Positions 22,837-34,000 of a stretch of 64,000 nucleotides of DNA are shown piece by piece; positions within the stretch are counted from its first letter, which is position 1, and every line of letters begins with the position of its first letter. Position numbers and translations under genes: made by a program. Where the stretch lies: NCBI GenBank assembly GCA_025024175.1, contig QCXZ01000001.1, positions 23,554,942-23,618,941 on the forward strand, read 5' to 3'. Below the pieces are notes generated by a model. The model saw nothing but the letters and a program-made list of their open reading frames with translations, did not search any database and had not been told where the DNA came from. The stretch is from Rhyzopertha dominica. Taxonomy: Eukaryota > Arthropoda > Insecta > Coleoptera > Bostrichidae.

Positions 22837-25800
22837 GCAAGTATCTAATATTTGTCAGATTAACATTATACACGAGAGAGCTGCAACAAATCGAGATGAT
22901 ATTGTGTAGGCAGTTATATGATACCTACCTAAAAACAGACACACCATGTTAGAACATTAAGTATCCCTCCGTATATTAATCTATTATAACATCAGATTCA
23001 CATCCAACGCAAAATTTATAATAAAGGTTTTAATATTTATCACTGATAAAAATAACGACATTAGTTTAGTTTAATCCGTATCAACCAAAACCTCTGAATT
23101 AATACATTAAAACCCGTAAAACGTCAGCTTCAATTAATAAGTCGCAGAGTTCTTTAAAAGCAATGATATTGTTGGACACGATCAAAAAGTAAAAGTGGTA
23201 CAGTTATAGTTGCTCGTAATAGAACGAGCAAAGTACAATCCATTAATTAAATTGCACAGATGTTGCACGTTGCACCGCTCGTAGCAAATTGGATAACATG
23301 TTCTGCTTTATTGCAGTTTTTGAAATACATCGTGGACGTTCCGCCGCTGGACGAGTACACTTTCTGTATTTGGATCAAGAGCAACAATTATACTTATTCA
23401 CAACCTCTTTTTTCTTACTCCCGTAAGTATATGTTTAAAATTTTATCAGAAGATAGGAGAAAAGTAAAAATACTTAATTGTTAAAATGAGAACAGATCAG
23501 TTAGTAAAAATTACTACTCCAGTAAAAAATTACAAGCTTTTTCTGAAACAATAATTTCAAAATTTCTTCAAAAAATTTAAGAAACTGTCTAAATTACGAT
23601 ATATTGCGCTATAAAAAGGAAAACATAATTTAAAAAACACGAGGGATAATTCGCAGGGGTATTGTGATGTACACCTTTGAGCAATTAGTCGGTATTACTG
23701 GGTATTTATTACTACCGAGTAGCCGAGTACCGAAAGAAAACCAACTGCGCGTGCGTTGACGTTGACGTTTAATCATAACCTCAAATTCATTTGTGAAAGT
23801 CAAGGACAAAGTTCAATTGAAATGATGTCCGAAGTGAAATAAACTTAAATGAAAGGTGAGATATTTAATCGTTCATGTCTTTTTAATAAGAATAAGTTAT
23901 ACGATTGCGAATCAAAAATTGTTCTGTTGTAGCAACCTTACATTTTATCTCGTCGATTTTCGAACATATGAAATACTTTTCCTACGAACGACTGTCGATT
24001 ACTTTAACTTTGCACACCATTGTCATGGGAAACGCGGACAAAGAACTTTTTCTGCAAACGTGTCGAAAAATTGTCTTTTCGGATGTCATTTTCAACTCAA
24101 AATGGCATTCTTTTAGACCATAGTGCCTACTGTGGTTACTGTTCAATTCGCGTTTAAAAAAGAGCTGAAGAAGCGTTATATCGGAGAAGTTGAATTTGTA
24201 AACCCTTATAACTGGTTATTTCTTAGAGCTCATGAAACACAAAACAAAAATGCTTTCATATACCCTTACGTAAATGACAAGGGAGTTGTGAAGAAATAAG
24301 AAATAATCATAATGTCCAATTTAAAAGTTTTAAGAAGAGAGGTGATTCTCTTTGTGATAAAGGTTTTTTAATAAAATATTTATATGTTTAGTTAGAAATA
24401 AATGTATAATACTTTAAATTCGTTTTACCGTAAAAATCCAAATAACAATGTTCTTTTAAATTTTTTAGAGGTATTTGAATTAGGCAGATGTAGATTAGGT
24501 TTTGTACATCATACATGGGTTGGAGCATAGTACAGTAACTTGTTTGATTAAAAATGAAGATCAGACTAAGTCCTTTGTAATGTAAAGTAAATAACTAATA
24601 TTGGTATTCTTGACAAGTCTGGTTTTCAATCCAATGCGTAAAGGTACAATTGTATTCTAAAAAGCTCTCAATGGGAACTTGAAGAACGAATCTTTTCTCA
24701 CTCTTTATACTCACTAATAGTAAACATGAATAAACCTTGCCCATATTAATGGAGAAAACAAAGTTTGAAAACCACCTCATCCAGAGATGTTTCTGGAATC
24801 GAACTTGACCATATTATTGCTTTAGTTATTCGCAGAGTTGAGTGGATTGGAGTATACTAATCTACTGGTTGCATGAAACGAATGACATAATTAAAACGTT
24901 TTATTTTACTGCTAAATTCAGTGTATTAAATCAGATGCAGTTACATTCCAAATTCTGCCTTCAATCATTCCAATCAAAGTTACAAGAAAGAAGAAGGTTT
25001 AATAAAATCATTTTAGTATGCGTTAAGACGCCTTGCATTACTGGATTATACCTTAACTGCTCGACAATTAATTACCCCTAAAAGACGCACGCAAATCGCA
25101 ATTTTATGTACTTTTGAATTTAATAGCAGATACAAAGGGGAACTTTTCCAATTAAAGTAAAGTTACAGAAAATGGAATGTTAAGCGCAAAACTAATTAAA
25201 ACAAAGAGACAAAGCACCTAATTTCATTAATTCGACGAATTCGTTCTGCTGCAACGTGCCACTGAAAGGCTTTTGTTTTCACTCGGCTGTTAATTGAAGT
25301 AAAGGTGTGAACCTTAGCTATTATATCAGAGACAATAGGGCAATAATCGCAAATCTCCCGAGTCGAATCCAGTAATGAACTACTTGCTAACTTCCAGCTG
25401 TCAGCACGGGCACAACGGGCGAGAGCTCAGTTTCACTAACATTTAAGCAGAAGCTGGCTCATTAACCAAACAACAATGGGCTAACAGTTGAGAATTTATG
25501 AATAAAATTAGAATGAAAGATTTCGCACTCGTACGGGAACAAAAATTACGGTACTTAATTTTTCTTGCACGAAAAAAACCGTTAGTTTTTTTTTATTAAG
25601 TAACTCATAACTGATATTTTTTGCAGATAACGAAGAAGAGCGTCTCATTCGTGTATGGGTTTCTCCACAAGGAGTAGATATTAATTTGGAAATATTAGAA
25701 GTGCCTATTTTTAAGTATCCCATATTTTTTAAAGTAAACCATTGGTACCACGTATGTCAATCGTGGTCAGGACATCATGGAGCATGGGGTTTATTCTTAA

Positions 25801-28800
25801 ATGGAAAACTTGCTGCGAATGGGTTTCATCGCAAGGTAAGCATGTCTTCTTACATTTTCAAGTGACTTAAAATACACGAAGATAATTACAGCAATTAAGT
25901 TCACAAGAAGCTAATAGCTGCCTTGTTGTCCTTTCAGTCTCGAAAATCAACAATTATTTATCACATTTTCAAGTAACGTAAATCTTCGGCATGTTAAGAA
26001 GTCGGTAAGCTATTAATATTACCTGCAGAAAATCCAGCCACTACCTACTTCAAAATATTCCTTCAACTATTTAATACTTTTAAGACTGTTACAATCGAAA
26101 AGATACGTATACCAGTAAAAGCTAATTACAAACTTAAACTGGTTATCTCCTTTGTATACAGAAGTTTTACTTTATTGTCTCTTGGGCGTAAAAATGTACC
26201 TCTCATTTATTGTCTTTTATGGAGTAATATTTTCTTCCACTTAGTCCTGTTCTTCGCTGACCCTTTAACTTCAATTTATTTGCGGTTTCTTTTATTCAGT
26301 TATCGTCTCCTTCTTTTTATTCCTTGTACTTTTGTCCCTCATATCCATTTTGCTGGCCTTTCCTTATTCACTTTCACCAGGAGTCTTAACCACTGTAATT
26401 TATTTTGTAATTTTTATTTTAGTTTGTTTAATCAATCCATCTTTGATTTGGTCCTTGCTTCCTCTATTTTAGTTGTCTTTTTGACAAGTCTTAAGTTTCT
26501 GTCGCTTGTAGCATACATAAATTAATTAATTAATTAATTAATAAGTCTAAGCTTGCAGTTTCTTACCAGTCTAACATCCAATTTTCACTTCTATATGTTA
26601 ACGTTGATCTATAAATGGACTTGTATACCGTCTTTTTTGTATTCTTGTTTTTTCTTCATACTTATCAGTGCCCTATTTAGTGAGTGTATATCTTTATTGC
26701 GTTGCTGATCTTTTAACTTATGTCTTCTTACATTCTTCCATGGCTTTTGCAATGTAATTCCTAGCGATTTAAATTTTTTAACCTATTCTATTTGTATGAC
26801 ATTTATTGTTATGTTTATCCTATATCTTTGAGTGTCTATGCTTGTTCTCAGCTTGTTATTTAAACTACCTTTCTTCACACTCTCCCACATCACTTTTCTA
26901 GGGATGTTATCGAATGCCTTCTCTCTTTTCGACTACGTGTATATTCGTAAATATATGGTTCTTCTGTTTCATCTAATTGTAGTTCCAGTTCCTAATTTTG
27001 CTTCCATAAGCCTTTGCTACTACACTTCCCACATTCTTTTGTCTCTTTTTTATGTAGTGATACTATTTTTCCCATGTTTTAGTTCTCTGGTACAGGGTAC
27101 AGTTAGGAATTTAATCGTCTTTGAACAAACTTAATATGATTTATATGTGCACTATAGAACGGTGACCACACTACAGAGGTATATTCCAGTTTTAATTGGA
27201 CACATCAGTGGTACAAAAGCTTTAATGTAAAATCCCTACAACAGTGTAAAATAAAGCTATAGATTTTAGAGTTAATAGCAATAATGTTACTTAAATGATT
27301 ATTGAAAGGTAATATAACACTATAGCAAGCCCAGAAATGCCACCAAATTGGTATGCCTGTTTTTGAATAGAAGTCAAGTTGTATTTGTTAACTTTCAGAT
27401 CAAGAACGTTGTTCTTACACCAATGCTACAAATCTGCCAAATTACCAGAAAATTAATCGCAGTCGTTCACATTTTTAATTTCTAAAAATATTTTTAGATC
27501 ATTATGTTCGTACATGAACTTTAAATGCTTTGCTTAAATTCTAGGTAATAGATATAAGTGTGATATTCCTGCTACCATTTTTATAAGCTGGGCATACTTG
27601 AGAGTAAAAACCACGGTTAAAGGATGTGATAGAACTGGTGCAGAATCATGCCTGCCATCGCGACCATTTGTCATCTGAGGTTTAACTTATTATAGACATA
27701 ACCGGACATCATTTTAGTGAAACAAATAGTTTATAGATCGCTTGATCTCAATGTTTACTTGACGATGAAGCAACCTGAATTCTTCTACAGCCAACATTGT
27801 ACCCCTTTTTCTTCTCTGGTGACCCAAGGCGGATAATGGTAGAAATACATAAAAAATGATACAGTCACAAACTTATATTATATCGTAGAGCATAGATAAA
27901 TTGGCTTTGCGAAAGGTATAGGTATTAATATACTGGCGTTTATTAAGCTTATTCATCTGTGTTAAATTCTTAGAGCTACAACAACTTAAGGACAAGCGCG
28001 GTGACTATTTTCAATTATTAATAAAGAGACAATGCTCAATAGAAAACACAAGGTATATAATAATATAATTAACGATTTACAACAAAGAGAACACAGAAGT
28101 TAAGTCATATAATGTAAGTAAGTTTATAAAATTATTACCATCATAAGCTGGTACATTAAAGTGACCAACCATTATAAACATTTGAGTGATTCAATCACTT
28201 CAAACAAACGTTTGTAAATTGTACTGCAAGAAATTGTAGGAATATAAAGAACAATGATATACAAAGTTATACACGATCAAATTTTAAGTACCTCAACGAC
28301 ATCAGGAACAACAATAACTTTGCGTCGCGTGTAGCAATGTATCAAAACAATCTTAAGCAGGTACAAAAAATTCTGACTAGTTCAAATTGTTCGAATATGT
28401 CAAAGATTTGAGGAGGAGGAACATAAAAAAATTGAATGTCTAGTTGACAATGAGTGTCAGCAACGTTTAAATTTCGACACTGTTGTATATAAAAATGTAT
28501 ATAGTTTTTATTGCTCAGCGGATCGTATTTCAGGGCAATGTGGGTTGCATAGCTAGGAGTAGGAACATGAAAGTGTTTCCTTCGTGCCACGCGCGATCCA
28601 TAACGTAGGTAACAGTATATCAGCCCATTATATATCGTACACTAAATTCCAGTAAAAGCTTATGATTCCGCAGACACAAAGGCTCACAACCTTCCAGTCC
28701 ATTACCGTGACATTCCGTTACGCAGACTGTAAAGCTTCTTTCATTTTCAGCTAGCAGGCGTGACAATACGACCCGACGGCGACATAGTCGTTGGCCAAGA

Positions 28801-29440
28801 GTACACGGATTTCGACAAGGGTTTAGAGGACGGCATAGAGGGCGAGATATACGGCTTCAACTTTGTGCTCGAATCGGCCATCGCGCCACACAGACCCATA
28901 TCAAATTATGTAGGGCACTTCGACGACTACAACAGAAGACGTCGCCAGCAGAATCATCGCGGCAACGACTTTAATTATTACAATGCGCGGCGAGCGAGTA
29001 ACTACAGACCTACGCGAAATTCCTCTCGTTACGGCTCTCCGGCTAAACAAGTAATCAGGAGGGAACCTGGGGGATTCTTAACTGAGATGCTCCACAATTT
29101 AGCCAGTTTGTTCGGATCCGCACCAACTGGAAAGCCTGTTGTTAAAACAATAGTTGAATTCAACAAGGAACAGGAGGAAAAATATAGGAAAATGTCGAGG
29201 AACAACTTACGCCGGCCGGTACCTACTTCTGCAAATCCCAACGCGAGAATTCTTAGAACAACGGACAACCTGAGGAGAGAACGTCCTTTGGGCTTAACCC
29301 TGGTCGAACTCAGCTACGACTGCCTTTCAGGAAAGGGAGCACCACTAAGTGGAGATGATGTGTTGGTTAGCTGGACTAGGACTACCGTTCGGGTTTTTGG
29401 TGGTGCCATTTTAAAGCCTGTGTTCCCTTTTTGCGTGTGA
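22675..29440 (+). CDS. Secreted pentraxin-domain protein, four-exon gene
   Basis: Exons 22,675-22,836, 23,317-23,422, 25,627-25,835 and 28,751-29,440 join in frame (phases 0, 1, 0) into about 388 residues. Residues 1-22 look like a signal peptide (hydrophobic LYLIVTYFLLL). The pentraxin fold starts about residue 50. The two domain cysteines are C71 (FCIW) and C133. The signature reads HVCQSWSG against HxCx[ST]Wx[ST], so its last position is Gly. The Ca2+-site region is GQEYTDFDKGLEDGIEGEI (174-192), keeping Glu176, Asp179 and Glu185 but not the classical EQD. Residues 201-345 form a long Arg/Asn-rich polar insertion before the final strands (SGKGAPLSGDDVLVSW, VRVFGGA). C350 and C387 may form a further disulfide. 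Pentraxins are extracellular ligand-binding proteins. The ligand here is unknown. AATAAA lies 34 bases after the stop. Confidence 0.85.
22837..23316 (+). other. Intron 1 of the pentraxin gene (GC-AG type)
   Basis: 480 bases starting GCAAGTATCT and ending TTGCAG. No coding content seen. Confidence 0.65.
23317..23422 (+). CDS. Pentraxin gene, coding exon 2
   Basis: The acceptor TTCTGCTTTATTGCAG ends at 23,316 and the donor GTAAGT starts at 23,423. Encodes residues 55-89 (FLKYIVDVPPLDEYTFCIWI and on to PLFSYS), the first strands of the fold with the first domain cysteine. Ends in phase 1. Residue 78 is a possible N-glycosylation site (NYT). Confidence 0.85.
23423..25626 (+). other. Intron 2 of the pentraxin gene
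   Basis: About 2.2 kb with GT-AG ends. A stretch at 24,120-24,297 stays open for about 57 codons (a block reading KKRYIGEVEFVNPYNWLFLR) without a start codon. I do not recognise it, and it may come from an old insertion. Confidence 0.6.
25627..25835 (+). CDS. Pentraxin gene, coding exon 3
   Basis: The acceptor TGATATTTTTTGCAG ends at 25,626 and the donor GTAAGC starts at 25,836. Encodes residues 90-159, including WVSPQGVDINLE, the signature NHWYHVCQSWSG and LFLNGKLAANG. Ends in phase 0. Confidence 0.88.
26175..27130 (-). pseudogene. Non-LTR retrotransposon RT remains, antisense in intron 3
   Basis: Minus-strand translation gives KAFDNIPRKVMWESVKKGSL near 26,900 (the FxKAFDxVPRxxxW block), then INVIQIE and a LGITL block. 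Near 26,520-26,180 weak pieces follow: MLQATET, KRQLKW-like text, VNKERPAKWIWG and RRRRLNKR, matching the C-terminal zone of RT polyproteins (QATEMRxLRR, RMxxxRPxKxxxE, GRPKxxW). Many stops and shifts. The element runs opposite to the host gene. A (TTAA) run lies inside it at 26,519-26,542. Confidence 0.6.
26519..26542. repeat. TTAA microsatellite
   Basis: About six head-to-tail copies of TTAA in intron 3, inside the RT relic. Confidence 0.8.
27131..27560 (-). pseudogene. Jockey-like RT fragment, antisense in intron 3
   Basis: Minus-strand frames read YEHNDLKIFLEIKNVNDC near 27,520, corresponding to the polymerase motif YADDLKIFxxI with the catalytic pair altered. Next is WCKNNVLDLKVNKYN near 27,410, then LEYTSVVWSPFYSAHINHIK near 27,190-27,135, the standard jockey-clade block. 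Shifts separate the parts. It abuts the other RT relic at 27,130, so one insertion probably landed next to or inside the other. Confidence 0.7.
28751..29440 (+). CDS. Pentraxin gene, coding exon 4 (last)
   Basis: The acceptor CTTTCATTTTCAG ends at 28,750. The frame runs to a TGA at 29,438-29,440. Encodes residues 160-388: the Ca2+-site loop, the polar insertion (with runs such as NRRRRQQNHRGN), and the C-terminal strands of the pentraxin fold. Codon use is richer in G+C than the flanks, as expected for real coding sequence. Confidence 0.88.
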   Translation, partial: LAGVTIRPDGDIVVGQEYTDFDKGLEDGIEGEIYGFNFVLESAIAPHRPISNYVGHFDDYNRRRRQQNHRGNDFNYYNARRASNYRPTRNSSRYGSPAKQVIRREPGGFLTEMLHNLASLFGSAPTGKPVVKTIVEFNKEQEEKYRKMSRNNLRRPVPTSANPNARILRTTDNLRRERPLGLTLVELSYDCLSGKGAPLSGDDVLVSWTRTTVRVFGGAILKPVFPFCV

Positions 29441-29473
29441 AACGATTTATTAATGTTGTGGTAAATTATTGTT

Positions 29474-29486
29474 AATAAATAATAAA
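29474..29486 (+). terminator. Polyadenylation signals of the pentraxin gene
   Basis: Two AATAAA hexamers, at 29,474-29,479 and 29,481-29,486, follow the stop codon by 34 and 41 bases. A GT-rich stretch (GTGTTGTACATTGTAG) comes next. This implies a very short 3' UTR. Confidence 0.65.
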
Positions 29487-30514
29487 ATATCGACCGTGTT
29501 GTACATTGTAGCAATATCAAGATGAAAGAATCCTTTTTTTCCGGAATATATGTATACACTAAATTTGAAGATGCTTCTTGCCGATTAGGGCCCCATCAAT
29601 GGTTTGGTTCGGGTATGATAATACCAAAGAAACTCAATAGTGGATGTAAAACTTTTATTAAAACGCATAACCGGTTTTTCTTTGCAACAAGTACAATTAT
29701 TTAAAATATAGATGTGAACAGAAACTGTATCAACCTAGCGATTATAACATGTTACGCAGGGTGAGTCACAGTCGATGACACGTTTATGAATAACGAGACA
29801 TAGGATTTTTCTGTAAAACCTACTTATACTGCTTTAGCTATACTTATCAAAAATATTTTTAGCGCTGCGACGTTGCCGCTTATATCAAAAAGTATATACT
29901 ATTGCATTTTTGAGTTTGCCATTGTTTTCCAGTTGTTTTTTTTTTATAATACTTTCCTACATCTGTCTGTAGCGGCATTTTATCAATGTTCTGTCTATTA
30001 GTTATGTGTAATGAAAATCCTTATGCGGTGTAAAAGATCGTTCAAAATGTGATTTTACAACTAGAAAAAAGGAAAAAGTGATTTTTTAAATTGCACGCCC
30101 TTATATTATCAAAAATTGTACCAGACAATTGAAGTTCCTTTTAAATAATATCTAATGTTCATTTACCCAAATAGTTGGATTTCCGAAATAAAAGCATGTT
30201 TCTATAAAATTCGGACTATTTTGGCATATTTGTATTAAGAAAATTTGACATTAGTGCATCTGCAAATGAAGTATTGATGAAATTGTTTATTATTCATGAA
30301 CAATGTGACCAAATTATAGTAAGAACATGCATAAAGTTCAATGAAATGTATTCTGATTTACAACTAATGAACAACAAAAAGTTTGCACCTCTAAATACAA
30401 TAGCGTCACATGCAGGTATAAAATATTACACATTTACAATAAATTTTCAAAATGACGACCGCTGCTTTCTAAACATTTAAAATACGGATACTAGTAGATA
30501 AATTTGTGGCCCTT
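29487..30514. other. Intergenic, no gene seen
   Basis: A short frame at 29,522-29,701 was considered as a further pentraxin exon and rejected, because the domain is already complete. The rest is AT-rich filler. Confidence 0.5.
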
Positions 30515-31020
30515 CTTATCNCGTATCTCCTCTNATTACTCGTTGGCGCAGGACTTGTTTATTGAGTACCGGTGACATGCATATTTTCCTTTATATATAT
30601 TTTAAAATGACCCCACAAGCAAAAATTAAGTGGCGTGAGGTCGGGTGATTTCGCAGGATAAAACCATGATCTTAACCGTCTAAGCCAGAGATCGTCGAAC
30701 ATTTAGATCAATTCCGTTGTTACTTCCCCAGTGTAATAGGCCGGTACCACATTCGATTGAAACCAAAAGGTACGATATTGTTCCAATGGCAATTAAAAAA
30801 TATCGTTTGCTACTTAAAATTTCGAAATATACCATTTTGGTCAACCCAGATATGATCGATTTTTCTATTAAGAATGCCTTCCCCAGACAATATTGTCTCC
30901 TCTGCCCAAATTACTTTCATTAAAAAGTTAGAATCTTCTTGGGTGCGCATCAGAATGATTTCAGAAAAGTGTATCCTATTTCGGTAATTTTTCTGGTTTT
31001 AAGGCCAGCTGAGACCAACT
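30515..31020 (-). pseudogene. Decayed Tc1/mariner-type transposase fragment
   Basis: Minus-strand frames give TQEDSNFLMKVIWAEETILS followed by GEGILNRKIDHIW near 30,970-30,850, matching the first catalytic region (FLxxVIWTDExxFxxxGIxNxxNxHxW) with Asp replaced by Ala. RRLRSWFYPAKSPDLTPLNF followed by CLWGHFK near 30,690-30,600 matches the conserved SPDLTPLDFFLWGHxK block. Frames change between them. This is another relic of the family at the left edge. Confidence 0.72.
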
Positions 31021-34000
31021 GCAAATCTCAACGCGAGCATAGGCTACTTGCACAAAAAAAAATTATGTGCTTAATTTAATCATTATTGTCATATAATTAC
31101 GTGTGCAAAGTATTTTTGAATTATCTTTGTTAATACGCTATTTATTTTGTGTTAAAATTGGAACCCATCATCTGCGCGATCATTTTGATTAGCAAACTGT
31201 GAATTCCTATCTGCAGACGCAGTATGTTTAAAAGTATTTATTGTATTCCTGTGCTCCCTGACCATTGTTGAGATCTTCCTCTCAGACTATCCAACGTAAA
31301 TTGAATTCCGGTCTTAACATTTTTTAGTCTAATGAGTGCCGAATGAGACGAAAGTGGAAGTGAGTATAAATGAATGAAATCGATTTTGACAGAAAGTACG
31401 ATTTGTTATTGTTTTTAATATATTACAGGACAGCTATTTGTCGAATGACGTCATACTCATTCTCAAAGGAAGTGGTACTTAGAGATAAAGTAAATAAACG
31501 ATTAAATAAACTACTGAATGGGACAAATTTATGAGGTTCAGGACATGATAAGTATTATATGGATATTATAGCATCAGTTGCTGCTGGTTTTCTACAAATA
31601 TAAAATTTAAAGATGGTATCAGTTCTTTTAACTAATAAACACATGCCTAAATACATTATAAATACTAAAAAGAAGGCATCGTATATTATTATTGACGGAG
31701 TTAATGAATATAATGTGATCTGGGTAAAAAACTATTACTTAATTTAGATAAATTAGAATAAGGCAGAATCGGATCTTTAATGTGGTTCATAAAAATATCA
31801 GCGAGAGGTGACAAAGATGAACTCATAGGTAATCTAGGTAATCATGAAAAATAATATTAGTCGGTATTGTTAGAAATAGATTTTTAATGTCGAAGGAAAT
31901 AAGAAAACAACAATTCTTGACATTAAATCCATTAAGTTTCTTACAACGAAACATGGTAAAATATTCCTCAAAACTTTAGTTGAAGAATATTATGGGGAAT
32001 TGACAAACGATGTAAAAGGTCTTTGTTGAGGTAACAGAACGTGTATTATCTCGACAAGGGGTTAGTGAAAAAGTTCTTCCTATAAGCCTTCCTTTACATG
32101 TTATACAGAGATACGATTTAATTTATTCAATAGTTTCAGACTGGGTGGGGTCTAAAAGTCCTAAGCAAAGAATGCAGTGTTCCTTACGATCGCATGCAAG
32201 ATGGCGTTGTTTTTATTAGCGAAAAAGTTCGCGTTCTGCCTGCAAATGAAGTGAAAGTCCTTCTGCTTCGGAATCTTATTTAGAGAGAGCACTGAAGTCT
32301 CCAAACCAACTTTAAGAAAGTATCTAGCTAACTATAGTTTGTTTTCACTATTTTCATAAAAACATCACATCAATTACACCGCAAGTGTTGCCTCATTAGC
32401 TTGAAGCTTGAAGACAACAATCTTTAGTACTTGAGAATGGAAGGTTGCGCAGGTATTTGGCCTCAGACTATTTGATCATTCAGGAATAATTTAAACGTAT
32501 TTTACGTGGTACCATACGTTTTTGTGTCATAGTTAGTTGAAAAAAGAGAATATTAAGGAATGTTGGATTGTTGGCTCAATAACATGAGAGAAAATATACA
32601 AATTATTTCGTAATTTGCCTGGAATATAAAAGCGCAAAGAAATAATAGCGAACAGGGTGCGAAACCTATTCGCTGCCTTATATTATATTTACTAGCAAGC
32701 ATTTCGTATAGCTGTCTAGAATCTTCCACTGTTACTAGACAATAGTTAGTGTGGCATAAGTTTAATGTGAAACGCTGAAACGTATTCTTAAAAAATATGT
32801 TTAAGCAATAGAAATTCAATCGCACTCAAAAATAAGTTTTGTACTTGTACCGTACTTCTACAGTACTTGAACATTATTAAACTGATTACATTTTTCAAAC
32901 TAAACTACACATCATCATGCTGTTAAATAAACATATAAAAGAAACTGATTTGTTATCAGTTTATTAACGAAAATTGTTTTCGACAAATCTAACAAATTCT
33001 CATTCTCAGCAAATAAGTTAACTAATTTGAAAACATATAGGTTTTGATTGAACTTTGTTACAGGAATTTTATTCGAGTATACAAAACTGTAGGTTCTGTT
33101 AAAGGATACTCATCGGCTTACAAATGGTAGATAGTATTTTAATAATGTTTAGATGATACTATCTCTCAGAAAACTAATTTCAGACGATTTGAATATAACT
33201 CCATAGATATTAAATGCGGCGATGACAATATTGCCAAACATTGTGTATAACTCATATGGAAGGTAAAACTAAGTAGTAAAAATAGAAATACAGAGTGTTC
33301 GCAAAACTGTTCACGAATAGTGGTATTTACTGAAAATACGTACATTGTGGACGTGAAACACGAAAACGTCCTTAAAATACCTAATAAGTAATACTGAAAA
33401 TGATATCACTTATANATCCACAAAAAAGAGCAATAGCAGTTCTGTTCCTGTTTCTAAGGAGTTGAGAGCTGCACTAAACAATGTGGCAGATTCGAATCGA
33501 AATTTAAAGTGTATTTAACAATATTCAGAGATTCCATAAATCATTGCTTTATTCGTGTAAGCAGAGGGATGGAACAGAGAAACGAAAACAACTCCCGCAT
33601 GACCACCTTCCATGGCATACTTCTACAACCAGGTTCTTTTATAAGCTTACATTAACCAACAAGGCACAAGCAAATTTACAGAACCCCTTTTTCTTTATCC
33701 ATCAATCGAAAACGTTATTACAAAACCTAGTACGTAATTATCAGAAGCATGAAATGAAAAACCGATTCCAGCTCGTGGAATGCTTTTTGCAACACCTACC
33801 GCCATGCACCTGCAACGAAAGAATGCAGAATTATTGTTTTCTATTCGCCTAACTCTCTCTCAGCCCGGAAGCTAGTGCATCGTGCGTAAAATAGAACTAA
33901 TTGAGGAACGTACATACCTATAAACATGATGTGATAGTGACTAATTCAAAATTATTATAGTAATTTAAAAAAATTATGTCGTAGAATGTGGTTAACAGAA

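Noticed and set aside
22841..22846. GT donor at 22,841 as the exon 1 end
   Set aside because: It gives phase 1 and destroys the pentraxin reading frame of exon 2.
29522..29704. Frame considered as a fifth pentraxin exon
   Set aside because: The pentraxin fold is complete before 29,440, poly(A) signals intervene, and no acceptor precedes it in a fitting phase.
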